A stretch of 64,000 bases of DNA from Vibrio sinus (GCF_023634645.1 NZ_JAMKMR010000011.1:106627-170626), one strand, 5' to 3'. Counted from the first letter of the stretch, positions 10,578-22,313 are shown. Numbers and translations are program-made. Notes: a model not told the origin generated them from the letters alone.

Positions 10578-11195
10578 ATGGCCAGTGAAGCAAAAATCGT
10601 CATCATTGATACTGGCTGCGCGAACGTCTCCTCGGTGAAGTTTGCTATCGAAAGGTTGGGCTACCAAGTCTCTATCTCCAGACAAGCTGACGACATATTA
10701 TCTGCGGACAAGTTGTTTTTACCAGGTGTTGGCACCGCAAAAGAAGCGATGAACAACCTAAAACAGCGAGATCTTATTCAGCTAATCAAGCGTGTCGAAA
10801 AGCCACTGCTAGGCATCTGTCTTGGCATGCAGTTACTTGGTCGTCTCTCTGAGGAAAAAGGGACACAGGTAACTGAGGATGTTGAGTGTTTAGGGATAAG
10901 TAGCGGTGATATACGAATACTTGAAACCGGTGGCCTCCCTTTACCACATATGGGCTGGAATAAAGTAGTAGCAAACGAAGGCCATCCTTTATTCAAAGGT
11001 ATCGAGAAAGATCAGTATTTTTATTTCGTACATAGTTACGGTATGCCAGTGAGCCAGGACACGATTGCACAATGCGAGTACGGTAAACCGTTTACGGCCG
11101 CCTTGCAAAAGGGCAATTTTTACGGCGTGCAATTTCACCCAGAGCGCTCTAGTAAGGCTGGCGCTCAGTTGATTCAAAACTTTCTAGAATTATAA
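10578..11195 (+). CDS. hisH: imidazole glycerol phosphate synthase, glutaminase subunit
   Basis: HisH is a class I glutamine amidotransferase that supplies ammonia to HisF. The catalytic triad is visible: Cys81 in [10 protein letters not shown], and His187 and Glu189 in VQFHPERS. The length of 205 residues is slightly above the enteric 196. Its ATG follows the hisB stop directly, with AAGGGG inside the end of hisB as ribosome site. Confidence 0.97.
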   Translation: MASEAKIVIIDTGCANVSSVKFAIERLGYQVSISRQADDILSADKLFLPGVGTAKEAMNNLKQRDLIQLIKRVEKPLLGICLGMQLLGRLSEEKGTQVTEDVECLGISSGDIRILETGGLPLPHMGWNKVVANEGHPLFKGIEKDQYFYFVHSYGMPVSQDTIAQCEYGKPFTAALQKGNFYGVQFHPERSSKAGAQLIQNFLEL

Positions 11196-12696
<1,501 letters not shown>

Positions 12697-12700
<4 letters not shown>

Positions 12701-13332
12701 CCTTTGTGAACGCGAATAGTGATCAACTTATCGAGCGCATTGATTGGCAGAAAGTCGATGGCTTAGTTCCGGCTATCGTTCAAGACTTTGCCTCCAGTCA
12801 GGTACTTATGATGGGTTATATGAATGACCAAGCATTGAGCAAAACGCTTGATACCCAACTGGTGACGTTTTTTTCACGAAGCAAACAACGTTTATGGACG
12901 AAAGGTGAAACGTCAGGCAATGTGCTGAAGCTAAAAACGATTTCTCTCGATTGCGATAACGACACCCTGTTGGTTAAGGTTCATCCAGTTGGCCCAACTT
13001 GCCATAAGGGCACAACAACATGTTGGGATGGTAACCCTAGTGAGGAGTCGCAAATGGTTTGGCTCAGTCAGTTAGAAAAGCTGCTGGCGGAAAGAAAGCA
13101 TGCCGATCCTGATTCATCTTATACCGCTAGTCTTTATGCCAGAGGAACAAAACGAATTTCTCAAAAAGTGGGTGAAGAGGGGGTCGAGGTAGCGCTAGCG
13201 GCGACTTCGGGTGACAAGGCTGAGCTCGTGTGTGAATCGGCCGATCTCATCTATCACCTTTTGGTATTGCTTCAAGATCAGGGCTTATCTCTGAGCACAG
13301 TGATCGACAAGCTTAAAGAGCGGCACAAATAG
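12697..13332 (+). CDS. hisI: bifunctional phosphoribosyl-AMP cyclohydrolase / phosphoribosyl-ATP pyrophosphatase
   Basis: HisIE carries out steps two and three of histidine synthesis. The N-terminal cyclohydrolase half holds the Zn/Mg ligands in LDCDND (about 88-93) and [12 protein letters not shown] (about 103-114). The C-terminal pyrophosphatase half (from about 125) has the MazG-like motif [12 protein letters not shown]. The 211-residue length is the usual fused form. It is the last gene of the his operon. Confidence 0.96.
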
Positions 13333-13368
13333 GCTTTTAATTAGAAAACGACAATAAGTTCTTAATCC

Positions 13369-13403
13369 AAACCGTAAGGTGCGTATACTACGCCTTACGG
13401 TTT
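13369..13403 (+). terminator. hairpin after the his operon
   Basis: Arms AAACCGTAAGG (13369-13379) and CCTTACGGTTT (13393-13403) pair perfectly around a 13-base loop that contains TATACT. The T-tract after the stem is short and interrupted, so termination may be inefficient. The yebC ribosome site follows within 13 bases. Confidence 0.6.
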
Positions 13404-13425
13404 GTTACTTATAAGAAGGATAAAG

Positions 13426-14169
13426 ATGGCAGGTCACAGTAAATGGGCGAACATTCGTCACCGTAAAGCAGCGCAAGATGCAAAGCGTGGAAAAATCTTT
13501 ACCAAGCTCATCCGAGAAATTGTCGTTGCGGCAAAAGAAGGGGGCGGAGACCCGGATAATAACCCTAGGCTAAGAGCGGCGATTGATAAGGCACTCTCCA
13601 ATAACATGACTCGAGATACAGTCAATCGAGCGGTCAGCAGAGGGGCTGGCGGCGAAGGCGATGAGAACATGGAAACGGTGGTTTATGAAGGCTATGGACC
13701 CGCAGGAACCGCCGTTATGGTTGAATGTCTCACAGACAATCGCAACCGCACCGTATCTGGGGTTAGGCATGCGTTTTCTAAGTCCGGTGGCAATTTAGGT
13801 ACAGATGGCAGCGTAAGCTATTTATTTAGCAAAAAAGGTGTCATTTCTTATGCCCCTGGTCTTGATGAAGACGCAGTCATGGAAGTCGCTTTGGAATCGG
13901 GTGCAGATGATATTGAAAGTGCAGAGGATGGTGCCATTGATGTGTACACTACACCAAATGACTTTGGCCCAGTCAAAGATGCGTTGGATGAGGCAGGGTT
14001 TGAAGCGGCAAACGCAGAAGTCACCTTAATCCCTTCTACAAAAGCTGATCTAGACGCCGATTCTGCACCTAAGCTGATGCGTTTAATTGACACCTTAGAG
14101 GATCTCGATGATGTTCAAGAGGTGTACCATAACGGAGATATCTCTCAAGAAGTGGCGGACTCTTTGTAA
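13426..14169 (+). CDS. yebC: YebC/TACO1 family protein
   Basis: The family members are described as translation or transcription factors; recent work on the family links them to ribosome stalling at proline stretches. The 247-residue protein starts [22 protein letters not shown] at 13426, preceded by AAGGA; eight upstream codons belong to the intergenic hairpin. Typical blocks are [17 protein letters not shown] (about 55-71) and [16 protein letters not shown] (about 104-119). It lies 36 bases before ruvC, the common yebC-ruvC order, but its usual upstream neighbour aspS is 45 kb away in this window. Confidence 0.95.
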   Translation: MAGHSKWANIRHRKAAQDAKRGKIFTKLIREIVVAAKEGGGDPDNNPRLRAAIDKALSNNMTRDTVNRAVSRGAGGEGDENMETVVYEGYGPAGTAVMVECLTDNRNRTVSGVRHAFSKSGGNLGTDGSVSYLFSKKGVISYAPGLDEDAVMEVALESGADDIESAEDGAIDVYTTPNDFGPVKDALDEAGFEAANAEVTLIPSTKADLDADSAPKLMRLIDTLEDLDDVQEVYHNGDISQEVADSL

Positions 14170-14205
14170 AAAGACAGGCAAACCATAAGGATATCAAACA
14201 AAGGT

Positions 14206-14727
14206 ATGTCGATTATTTTAGGCATTGACCCGGGTTCTAGAGTGACAGGATACGGTGTTATTGGTCAGCAAGGGCGGCATCTACACTATATGGGGAGTGG
14301 CTGTATTCGTATGTCTGACGGTGATCTAGCAAGCAAACTCAAGCAGATTTATGCTGGCGTCACTGAAATCATTACTCAGTTCCAACCGGATGTTTTCGCC
14401 ATTGAGCAAGTTTTTATGTCCAAAAACGCCGATTCGGCGCTCAAGCTGGGTCAAGCGAGAGGCAGTGCAATTGTGGCTGCATCGAATGCGGGCCTTCCTG
14501 TTTTTGAATATGCTGCTCGGTTAATTAAACAGGCTGTTGTAGGCACAGGTGGGGCAGATAAGGCCCAAGTTCAGCATATGGTGCAACATATGCTGAAACT
14601 GTCGAGTAAACCCCAATCAGATGCAGCAGACGCTCTGGGCGTGGCAATTTGTCATGCTAACACCAATAAAACGCTTGTCGCCCTCGCTGGTAAAGCGACC
14701 AGTGCTAAGAAAGGGCGGTATCGTTAA
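14206..14727 (+). CDS. ruvC: Holliday junction resolvase RuvC
   Basis: RuvC cuts Holliday junctions as a dimer after RuvAB-driven branch migration. The four metal-binding acids are present: Asp8 (GIDPG), Glu67 (AIEQVF), Asp139 and Asp142 (SDAADALG). The 173-residue length is normal. AAGG precedes the ATG. Unusually, a hairpin terminator follows at once and ruvA-ruvB are not downstream; the next gene is yciN on the other strand. Confidence 0.96.
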   Translation: MSIILGIDPGSRVTGYGVIGQQGRHLHYMGSGCIRMSDGDLASKLKQIYAGVTEIITQFQPDVFAIEQVFMSKNADSALKLGQARGSAIVAASNAGLPVFEYAARLIKQAVVGTGGADKAQVQHMVQHMLKLSSKPQSDAADALGVAICHANTNKTLVALAGKATSAKKGRYR

Positions 14728-14730
14728 TTT

Positions 14731-14766
14731 TATACCCAAGTTACTTGGGTATAGATATTTTTTATT
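14731..14766 (+). terminator. hairpin terminator after ruvC
   Basis: A perfect 10-base stem TATACCCAAG / CTTGGGTATA with a TTA loop (14731-14753), followed by a T-rich stretch (GATATTTTTTATT). ACCCAAG/CTTGGGT hairpins of this kind are common between Vibrio genes. Confidence 0.75.
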
Positions 14767-14825
14767 AAATGTATAGGGTTGCATATTGTTTTGAATTTGT
14801 TGACTATAGATAAATACTGGTTAAG

Positions 14826-15074
14826 CTATTTTTCTATAGTAAATTCATTGGACAGTCGATGAGCTAAGTACTTGAACATATTAAAAGTGGCAGGTGTTTT
14901 CTCTGTAGGCAAACCGTTTTTGTCTAAGAAATTCTCTCCCTTAAATATGAGGACGGCATCTTTTTCTTCTACCGAGTCGGCACGCATGCCAGCAATATAT
15001 TCTGGGTGATCTTGGATTAATTGATTGGCTATTAATAGAAGGTCAAAGGGTGAAATGACTTGCTTATTATTCAT
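14826..15074 (-). CDS. yciN: YciN family protein (DUF2498)
   Basis: This 82-residue soluble protein resembles E. coli YciN, which is also divergent from topA. Shared blocks are the KGENFLDKNGLPTEKT region (about 45-60) and FNMFKYLAHRLS near the C-terminus. Function is unknown. AAGGT lies seven bases before the ATG. Synteny with topA strengthens the call. Confidence 0.85.
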   Translation of the reverse strand: MNNKQVISPFDLLLIANQLIQDHPEYIAGMRADSVEEKDAVLIFKGENFLDKNGLPTEKTPATFNMFKYLAHRLSNEFTIEK

Positions 15075-15414
15075 TTATATACCTTACTAAAGCGACAGTG
15101 AAAGCAACCGCGGAAACGAAACTTATAGATAGCTATTGTTAAAAATGTGATGTTTAGCGCGAATTTGTCGCTTATAGTAGTCACCCAAGAGGCCTGAAGT
15201 CTAGTATTTGTCGTTCCGTATTCTCGTTTGTGTATTTTGGTCAATACGATAAAAACGGGAATTAATTTTGCGGCCAATTGTCATACGGTTGAAATTAAAT
15301 TTTCAAAAAGAGATTGATCTTCTAGTATTCAGGCTCGATATTAACAAGCAAGATGTAAGTATTGGTACGTTGTGCGGAGTGAACCGCGCAGTGATGAAAG
15401 GCGTTTAATTAAAT
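15075..15414. other. divergent intergenic region yciN / topA
   Basis: 340 bases with no supported gene. A 68-codon minus-strand frame at 15071-15277 has no ribosome site and an unconvincing composition. The region should hold the topA promoters (supercoiling-sensitive in other bacteria). I cannot assign a clear -10/-35 pair. Confidence 0.5.
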
Positions 15415-18042
15415 ATGGGTAAATCACTCGTTATCGTAGAGTCTCCTGCAAAGGCTAAAACGATAAATAAATATCTTGGTAAAGACTTTATTGTAAAGTC
15501 GAGCGTTGGACATGTTCGTGATCTTCCAACAGCAGGCCAGAGTACTGGCAAAAAAGCGGCTGCAGTCTCTACTAAAGGCTTGAGCCCAGAAGAAAAAGCT
15601 CGCCTTAAGAAAGAAAAAGATAGAAAGTCGCTCATTAAAAAAATGGGCATCGATCCGTATCATGGATGGGATGCAAATTACCAAATTCTGCCCGGTAAAG
15701 AGAAGGTGGTTGCCGAGCTGCAAAAGCTAGCGAAAGACGCAGATAGCGTTTATCTCGCAACCGATTTGGACCGTGAAGGAGAAGCGATTGCCTGGCACCT
15801 TCGCGAGATCATAGGCGGAGACGAGGAACGTTATAAGCGCGTTGTATTTAACGAAATCACTAAAAACGCCATTCAACAAGCTTTCGAGACTCCAGGCGAG
15901 CTCAACATGGATGGTGTGAATGCCCAGCAAGCGCGTCGATTTATGGACCGTGTGGTGGGTTTCATGGTCTCACCACTGTTGTGGAAGAAAGTCGCCCGTG
16001 GTCTATCAGCAGGGCGTGTTCAGTCTGTAGCCGTGAAGTTATTGGTTGAGCGTGAAAGAGAGATTAACGCTTTTGTTCCCGAAGAGTTTTGGGATATTCA
16101 CGCGGATACTAAAACGGCCGATAAAACCGATTTTCGCCTTCAGGTAGCACAAAAAGACGGTGCGGCCTTCAAGCCTACAAATAAGGGTGACGTCGACAAT
16201 TCGGTTGCTGCGCTAAAACAAGCCAGCTATGAAGTTTGTAAAAGAGAAGACAGGCCAACATCAAGCAAACCTTCTGCCCCGTACATCACATCGACTTTGC
16301 AACAAGCTGCGAGCACGCGCTTGGGTTATGGTGTGAAAAAGACCATGATGCTAGCTCAAAGGCTGTATGAGGCAGGCTATATCACCTATATGCGTACTGA
16401 CTCGACAAACCTAAGCTCTGAAGCTGTGGATGCGGTGAGAGAGTTTATTTCGAGTGAGTTTGGTGACACGTATTTGCCTGCTAAAGCCAACGTCTATGGC
16501 AGTAAGCAAGGAGCACAAGAGGCGCACGAAGCGATTCGACCTTCTAGTGTTGACGTGAAAGCCGATGACTTGCAAAGTATGGACCCAGATGCTCACAAGC
16601 TTTATGCCTTGATTTGGAACCAGTTTGTTGCATGTCAAATGACGCCAGCCAAATATGACTCTACCACTGTCAGTGTAAAGGCCGCTGAATATACTTTGAA
16701 AGCGAAAGGCCGAATTTTAAAATTTGATGGTTGGACAAGAGTACAACGCCCACTCGGTAAAAACGAAGACCAGATCCTTCCGCCAGTGCAAATTGGTGAT
16801 AAGTTAGACTTGATTGCTCTTGACCCTAAGCAGCACTTTACTAAACCGCCAGCGCGTTATACCGAAGCGGCTTTAGTTAAAGAGCTAGAAAAGAAAGGCA
16901 TTGGTCGTCCTTCTACATACGCGTCTATCATTTCTACCATCCAAGATCGTGGCTACGTGCGTGTTGAACAACGTCGTTTTTACGCTGAAAAAATGGGTGA
17001 AATTGTTACCGATAGGCTCGATGGCAGCTTTAACGATCTGATGAACTATGACTTCACCGCGAGAATGGAGCAAAAGCTTGACCAAATCGCAGAAGGTGAA
17101 AGAAGCTGGAAAGGCGTTTTAGATAGCTTCTTCTCAGACTTTAGTGGCGATCTTGAGAAAGCTGAGCAGGATGAAGACCTTGGCGGTATGAAGCCAAATC
17201 ATATCGTGATGACGGATATTGAATGTCCGACATGCTCACGTCCAATGGGGATTCGTACAGCATCAACAGGCGTATTTTTAGGTTGCTCAGGCTATGCGCT
17301 GCCACCTAAAGAGCGTTGTAAGACCACGATTAACCTTGGTGACGAAGAAGGCATTGTCAACGTATTGGAAGAAGACGTTGAAACCGCAGCGCTACGTGCG
17401 AAGAAACGTTGTCCAATATGTGAAACGGCAATGGATGCGTATTTAATCGATGATAAACGTAAGCTACATGTTTGTGGTAACAATCCAAACTGCGACGGCT
17501 ATATCGTTGAACACGGTGAATACAAAGTCAAAGGTTATGACGGGCCCGTCGTTGAGTGTGATAAATGTGGCTCCGACATGGTGCTGAAAAATGGTCGCTT
17601 TGGTAAGTATATGGATTGTACCAATGAGGACTGTAAGAACACTCGTAAGATCTTGAAAAATGGCGAAGTCGCACCACCAAAAGAAGATCCGGTGCATTTC
17701 CCTGAATTACCGTGTGAAAACTCTGATGCGTACTTTGTACTACGTGATGGCGCATCTGGCTTGTTTATGTCGGCGAGCAACTTCCCTAAATCGCGTGAGA
17801 CCCGAGCGCCGCTTGTTGCTGAGCTTGCTCGATTTAAGGAAAGACTGCCAGCTAAGTTTGCACATTTAGCGCAGGCGCCAGTGAAAGATCCCGATGGTCG
17901 ACCAACTGTGGTTCGATTCAGCCGTAAATCTAAAGAGAATTATGTGCGCTCGGAGGTCGATGGTAAGCCTTCTGGCTGGACAGCGCTCTATGTTGATGGT
18001 AACTGGGAAATTACCGATAAAAGAAAGAAGCCAAAGAAATAG
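15415..18042 (+). CDS. topA: DNA topoisomerase I
   Basis: Type IA topoisomerase that relaxes negative supercoils. The TOPRIM domain starts [14 protein letters not shown] and has the [12 protein letters not shown] metal motif (about 118-129). The active-site tyrosine is Tyr325 in [11 protein letters not shown]. The C-terminal part has three tetracysteine zinc ribbons (ECPTC..., RCPIC..., ECDKC...) and a final basic region ending KRKKPKK. The 875 residues fit the enteric/Vibrio form. It is transcribed alone and ends at a clear terminator. Confidence 0.97.
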   Translation: MGKSLVIVESPAKAKTINKYLGKDFIVKSSVGHVRDLPTAGQSTGKKAAAVSTKGLSPEEKARLKKEKDRKSLIKKMGIDPYHGWDANYQILPGKEKVVAELQKLAKDADSVYLATDLDREGEAIAWHLREIIGGDEERYKRVVFNEITKNAIQQAFETPGELNMDGVNAQQARRFMDRVVGFMVSPLLWKKVARGLSAGRVQSVAVKLLVEREREINAFVPEEFWDIHADTKTADKTDFRLQVAQKDGAAFKPTNKGDVDNSVAALKQASYEVCKREDRPTSSKPSAPYITSTLQQAASTRLGYGVKKTMMLAQRLYEAGYITYMRTDSTNLSSEAVDAVREFISSEFGDTYLPAKANVYGSKQGAQEAHEAIRPSSVDVKADDLQSMDPDAHKLYALIWNQFVACQMTPAKYDSTTVSVKAAEYTLKAKGRILKFDGWTRVQRPLGKNEDQILPPVQIGDKLDLIALDPKQHFTKPPARYTEAALVKELEKKGIGRPSTYASIISTIQDRGYVRVEQRRFYAEKMGEIVTDRLDGSFNDLMNYDFTARMEQKLDQIAEGERSWKGVLDSFFSDFSGDLEKAEQDEDLGGMKPNHIVMTDIECPTCSRPMGIRTASTGVFLGCSGYALPPKERCKTTINLGDEEGIVNVLEEDVETAALRAKKRCPICETAMDAYLIDDKRKLHVCGNNPNCDGYIVEHGEYKVKGYDGPVVECDKCGSDMVLKNGRFGKYMDCTNEDCKNTRKILKNGEVAPPKEDPVHFPELPCENSDAYFVLRDGASGLFMSASNFPKSRETRAPLVAELARFKERLPAKFAHLAQAPVKDPDGRPTVVRFSRKSKENYVRSEVDGKPSGWTALYVDGNWEITDKRKKPKK

Positions 18043-18068
18043 CGGTTTCACGTAGTTTATAAGCGAAG

Positions 18069-18095
18069 GCCACCACAATATGCGGTGGCTTTTTT
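18069..18095 (+). terminator. topA terminator
   Basis: Stem GCCACC / GGTGGC (18069-18074 / 18084-18089), followed by six Ts. Confidence 0.85.
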
Positions 18096-18554
18096 ACACC
18101 TGAAATTTATGCAGAAATATGACAATTACAAAGTATATTAACATGCATTACACACCATATATCGATGCAACTTATTAAATCCTATCCTATTTATCTATTG
18201 ACAAATTCTTACCTATAACTATCTAAATTTTACCCCCAATTTAGTGCCACTTTTCACGAGACAACTATGCAAGTTCGAGGTATTGTAGTTGTAGCATGTG
18301 ATGGAGCATGCATATTGTGCAAGGTTTTGCTACCAATAATAAAATATCCATATCTCTGTAGTGGAATAAATAATGACAAAAGTAGCAGCACATAACATCG
18401 AACTTTAACGATGACGTCATCAACTTAAGATCGCTCTTAGTTGATTTTTTATATTGTCAATTAGTTGGTAAAAATAAAGTTCAGCGGGTTTAAAGGATAA
18501 ATGGTTCGACTTAAGAACTATCTGTTTAAATGATAAAGAACATGGAGATAAACA
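18096..18554 (+). promoter_or_regulatory. glgC upstream control region
   Basis: About 460 bases without a gene. Two dyads stand out: GATGACGTCATC (18410-18421), a perfect 12-base palindrome, and directly after it TCAACTTAAGA / TCTTAGTTGA-type arms around 18419-18443, overlapping the first. They lie about 110-145 bases before glgC and could be an operator plus a hairpin. The regulator is not known. Confidence 0.45.
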
Positions 18555-19772
18555 ATGGCTGGTGTACTAGGAATGATTCTTGCCGGTGGTGAGGGTTCAC
18601 GTTTAAGACCATTAACCGGGTCTCGCAGTAAACCTTCTGTACCATTTGGTGGGAGTTACAGGCTTATAGATTTTGCACTCAATAACTTTGTCAATGCAGG
18701 TCTGATGAGGATTTATGTGCTGACGCAATTTAAGTCTCAATCTTTGTTTTATCACTTGAAGCAAGGTTGGAATATAAATGGCATCACTGATCAGTTCATT
18801 GACCCCATTCCCGCTCAGATGCGAACTGGCAAACGTTGGTATGAAGGTACTGCAGACGCTATCTATCAAAACGTGCGTTTTATGGAGTTATCAGAGCCAG
18901 AACATGTCTGTATCTTTGGCTCGGACCACATCTATAAAATGGATATCAAACAATTTATTGATTTCCATAAAAAACAAAAAGCGTCGCTAACCGTATCTGC
19001 GCTAAGAGTGCCTATCGCTGAAGCTACTCAATTTGGTGTGATTGAAGTAGACAAAGACGGCCGAATGATTGGCTTTGAAGAAAAGCCATCCGAGCCAAAG
19101 TCGATTCCGGGTGATCCAGAACATGCACTGGTTTCTATGGGTAACTATGTGTTTGAAGCAAAAACATTGTTTGCTGAGCTGATTGAAGATGCCGATAAGG
19201 AAGACTCGACACACGATTTTGGCAAAGACATCATTCCTAACATGTATCCTCGTGGCGATGTTTTTGTTTATGACTTCAGTACGAACACAATCACTGGAGA
19301 GAAAGAGGAAGTGTATTGGCGAGATGTCGGAACGATAGATTCCTACTGGCAAGCCCATATGGATCTACTCGAAAAAGACGCTCCCTTCTCTCTATACAAT
19401 CGCAAATGGCCACTTCACACCTATCACCCACCTCTCCCTCCCGCCACTTTTAGTGATTCAGACAATGGACGAGTTCAAATCATTGATAGTCTTGTGTGCA
19501 ATGGTAGCTATGTTCGAGGATCTCGCATCGAAAAATCCGTGTTGGGCTTCCGTAGCAATGTCGCGTCATCGTGTGATATCAGTGAGAGTATATTCCTTGG
19601 TGATGTCAAAGTTGGCGAAGGATGCGTATTGCGTCGTGTCATCATTGATAAAGGTGCAGACATTGCTCCTGGTGTACAACTTGGTGTGAATTTACAAGAA
19701 GATAAAAAGCGATATCATGTTTCAGATGATGGCATTGTGGTAATACCAAAAGGAGCAAAAATTGGCTACTAA
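18555..19772 (+). CDS. glgC: glucose-1-phosphate adenylyltransferase
   Basis: GlgC makes ADP-glucose from ATP and glucose-1-phosphate, the regulated step of glycogen synthesis. The nucleotidyltransferase domain begins GMILAGGEGSRLRPLT (about 6-21), and the stretch FEEKPSEP lies near residue 175. The C-terminal left-handed beta-helix occupies about 300-405. GGAG precedes the ATG. The 405-residue length is normal. The gene overlaps glgA by 11 bases, so the two are coupled. Confidence 0.96.
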   Translation: MAGVLGMILAGGEGSRLRPLTGSRSKPSVPFGGSYRLIDFALNNFVNAGLMRIYVLTQFKSQSLFYHLKQGWNINGITDQFIDPIPAQMRTGKRWYEGTADAIYQNVRFMELSEPEHVCIFGSDHIYKMDIKQFIDFHKKQKASLTVSALRVPIAEATQFGVIEVDKDGRMIGFEEKPSEPKSIPGDPEHALVSMGNYVFEAKTLFAELIEDADKEDSTHDFGKDIIPNMYPRGDVFVYDFSTNTITGEKEEVYWRDVGTIDSYWQAHMDLLEKDAPFSLYNRKWPLHTYHPPLPPATFSDSDNGRVQIIDSLVCNGSYVRGSRIEKSVLGFRSNVASSCDISESIFLGDVKVGEGCVLRRVIIDKGADIAPGVQLGVNLQEDKKRYHVSDDGIVVIPKGAKIGY

Positions 19773-21213
19773 GAGTTTGTCTATTCTATTTGTAGCGTCA
19801 GAGGTTGAAGGGCTAATCAAAAGTGGGGGGCTGGCCGATGTGGCGAAAGCCCTACCCGAGGCGCTGCTCAACCTGGATCAAGATGTACGTATTTCTATAC
19901 CAGCGTATCGTAATGTAACCAATGTTGATAAAGCGCCTGTGCTTTTAGAGACACAACTCGATACGTGGCCGCACACCGAATACAAAGTACTTGAGTTAAG
20001 TGTGTCCGGGGTGCCAGTTTACGCGATTGATTGTCCGCAGTATTTCGAACGCGATGAAATGTACGCTGAGAACAATCAAGCCTATGCCGATAATGGCGAA
20101 CGATTTGCATTTTTTAGTGCAGCGTGTCTGGACATGTTAGCCAAGCTTTCCTTTAAACCAGATGTTGTCCATGCTAACGATTGGCACACGGGCTTGGTGC
20201 CTTACTTATTGAAAACGCGTTATCGAAACGACGCGTTCTTTAGCGCGACAAAAAGCATTCTGACAATCCATAATGCCGTTTTTAAAGGCGTCTTCAGTTA
20301 TGAAGAGCTACATTGTCTTAGGGAATTTCACTCTAGATTTGTTCCGGAAGCGGCGATCAGTTCAACGCACGTCACTATGCTAAAAGCAGGGGTGATGTCT
20401 GCCGATAAAATCAATGCTGTCAGTCCAAGTTATGCAGAAGAGCTAAAAACCGAGCTCGGTGGTCACGGCATGCATAAGGAATTCAAGGCCAGAGAGAAAG
20501 ACTTGATCGGCATTTTAAATGGATGTGATTACTCGTCTTGGAATCCCAAAACTGATGAGTTTTTACCGAAAACCTATTCTTCAGATAGTGAAAGCATGGC
20601 AATTGGCAAGCAGGCAGCCAAACGTGTGCTCCAAGAAGAGTTAGGTTTACCAGCACGTAAAGTGGCGATGTACGGCATGGTCTGCCGTTTAACCAATCAG
20701 AAAGGTATTCACTACTTACTGCCGATATTAGATAAGTTCTTAGCTCACGATGTTCAATTGGTAATAGTAGGGACGGGTGACCCTATACTGGCCAGTCAGC
20801 TTAAGGAATTGTCGGCAATACATGCCGATAAGTTTGTTTTTGTCGAAGCGTACAGTAATCGCCTAGCGCATCTTGTTGAAGCAGGCTCAGATTTCTTCTT
20901 GATGCCTTCAGAATTTGAACCATGTGGACTGAATCAAATTTACAGTATGGCTTATGGATCTTTGCCTATTGTACGTGGAGTGGGAGGCTTAAAAGACAGC
21001 GTGAGGGATTATTACAGCGATCGTGAGTTGGCCACCGGGTTTGTGTTCTATGAGCCCAAGCCACTTGACTTATTGTTGACGCTACTTAACTCTTTACTGC
21101 TTTATACCCAGAGCCCGGACGAAATGGCGCGAGTCCAAGCTCATGCCATGAAGCAGGATTTTTGTTGGAAGAATGCCGCAAGAGAGTATCTCGATTTGTA
21201 TTTTAGTGCGTAG
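19762..21213 (+). CDS. glgA: glycogen synthase (ADP-glucose)
   Basis: GlgA is a GT5 glycosyltransferase that extends alpha-1,4-glucan from ADP-glucose. It has the N-terminal KSGGLADV loop (residues 20-27) for ADP-glucose binding and the C-terminal GT-B motif EFEPCGLNQIYSMAYG. The start is TTG at 19762, because AAAGGAG sits seven bases before it, inside the end of glgC, and no ATG or GTG precedes the conserved start. 483 residues. The rare start may set its output below GlgC. It ends at a strong terminator. Confidence 0.94.
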   Translation: MATKSLSILFVASEVEGLIKSGGLADVAKALPEALLNLDQDVRISIPAYRNVTNVDKAPVLLETQLDTWPHTEYKVLELSVSGVPVYAIDCPQYFERDEMYAENNQAYADNGERFAFFSAACLDMLAKLSFKPDVVHANDWHTGLVPYLLKTRYRNDAFFSATKSILTIHNAVFKGVFSYEELHCLREFHSRFVPEAAISSTHVTMLKAGVMSADKINAVSPSYAEELKTELGGHGMHKEFKAREKDLIGILNGCDYSSWNPKTDEFLPKTYSSDSESMAIGKQAAKRVLQEELGLPARKVAMYGMVCRLTNQKGIHYLLPILDKFLAHDVQLVIVGTGDPILASQLKELSAIHADKFVFVEAYSNRLAHLVEAGSDFFLMPSEFEPCGLNQIYSMAYGSLPIVRGVGGLKDSVRDYYSDRELATGFVFYEPKPLDLLLTLLNSLLLYTQSPDEMARVQAHAMKQDFCWKNAAREYLDLYFSA

Positions 21214-21256
21214 GTAATAAACCATAGACACTTGAACGAAAATTGCTATCCATATA

Positions 21257-21288
21257 ACGAGGTTAGTACTAAGCTAACCTCGTTTTTT
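21257..21288 (+). terminator. glgCA terminator
   Basis: Perfect 10-base stem ACGAGGTTAG / CTAACCTCGT with a 7-base loop, followed by TTTTT. Confidence 0.92.
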
Positions 21289-21692
21289 GTCGAGTTACTG
21301 AAGTACAAAATAGTTTGATCTGAAATGTGTATGTTTCAAGCTAGCCATGATTGTAGGGGAGTTACAGTTTGGTCGATTTGTCATTACCACGGTACTGTGA
21401 AAGTCTTGGACAGAAATGAGTTAGGAATTTAATTTACTTCTGCAATTTTGGAATTAGTATTTTTAGGGAGAAATGGCTGAGAAAAGTGCTTTGCATCTTA
21501 CTTGAAGTAACCGCTCAGGTTTTGGCACATCAGTGTTTTAAAGCGAATAAAACTAAATCTCACATAGAAAACTCAGAAGTTACTCTTTCCGCTGAAATTT
21601 ACTCAAACTTAAATTGATAGCATATTTTACACAAACCTGATCTTTTGAGTTGTTACGTCGTATAGACGGCAAATGGCAACGAAAATGTAGAT
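21289..21692 (+). promoter_or_regulatory. gene-free region with candidate ECF promoter for the LON-domain gene
   Basis: About 400 bases without a supported gene. Near its end TGATCT (21638-21643), 17 bases, then TATAGA (21661-21666) resembles the ChrR-sigma promoter seen in front of rpoE (TGATCC at 22284). It would put the transcript start about 20 bases before the next gene. The rest shows nothing clear. Confidence 0.35.
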
Positions 21693-22286
21693 ATGAAATA
21701 TATGGATATGCAACGATTTGTACCTGTTTTTCCTCTTCCCCTGTTCATCCTTCCAGAAGGTAAGCAGCGGTTGCGGATATTTGAAGCAAAATACCTATCG
21801 ATGATAAGCAGTCTTAACCAAGATAACTGCTTTGTCGTTGCTCGCTACGATAAAATGTTGCCTTTCGGTGTTCCTGACTGGGGCACTTTAGTTCACATCA
21901 CTGATTTCAACATTGATGAAGACCAAATATTATTGATAGACGTCGAAGCCTTATCGCTTTTAGGCTTGGTCAATATGAAGTATCAGCATGATGGTTTGCT
22001 GCTCGCTCAGACAAGACCCAAACCACATTGGTATACCACGCCACGTATTGCAAACCCTCCGCCACCGCTCAAATTCGCGCTACAGATGTTGTTTGATGAG
22101 TACCCTCAGTTTGGCGACTTATATTCAAGTCGTGCATTGTCTCGCATAGATTGGGTATCTGCTCGCTTGATCGAAGTTCTTCCCATCCCTCAAAAAGAAA
22201 AAGAAAGATTTATTGAACCAAATAGCCTTCCGATCTTGGTCTCTTTTCTAAATGAAATATTTGAAGGTTCATTGAAATTAAATTGA
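21693..22286 (+). CDS. LON substrate-binding domain protein
   Basis: A 197-residue protein made of the N-terminal (LON_substr_bdg) domain of Lon without the ATPase or protease parts. It starts with the typical VPVFPLPLFILPEGKQRLRIFEAKYL (residues about 9-34). Free-standing copies occur in many vibrios; their function is unknown. Three in-frame ATGs at 21693, 21702 and 21708 are possible starts, none with a strong ribosome site. Its stop codon overlaps the -35 of the rpoE promoter. A possible role beside the photostress operon is inferred only from position and its own similar promoter. Confidence 0.85.
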   Translation: MKYMDMQRFVPVFPLPLFILPEGKQRLRIFEAKYLSMISSLNQDNCFVVARYDKMLPFGVPDWGTLVHITDFNIDEDQILLIDVEALSLLGLVNMKYQHDGLLLAQTRPKPHWYTTPRIANPPPPLKFALQMLFDEYPQFGDLYSSRALSRIDWVSARLIEVLPIPQKEKERFIEPNSLPILVSFLNEIFEGSLKLN

Positions 22287-22313
22287 TCCTATTTCTCACT
22301 TCACACGTATTCA
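22284..22313 (+). promoter_or_regulatory. RpoE/ChrR-type autoregulated promoter
   Basis: TGATCC (22284-22289), an 18-base spacer, then TATTCA (22308-22313), 27 bases before the rpoE start. This fits the TGATCC-N18-TA pattern known for RpoE of Rhodobacter sphaeroides, the founding sigma of this ECF group. The -35 overlaps the TGA stop of the LON-domain gene. Confidence 0.7.

Noticed and set aside
15071..15277. 68-codon minus-strand frame between yciN and topA
   Set aside because: Overlaps the yciN start, no ribosome site, no recognisable protein.
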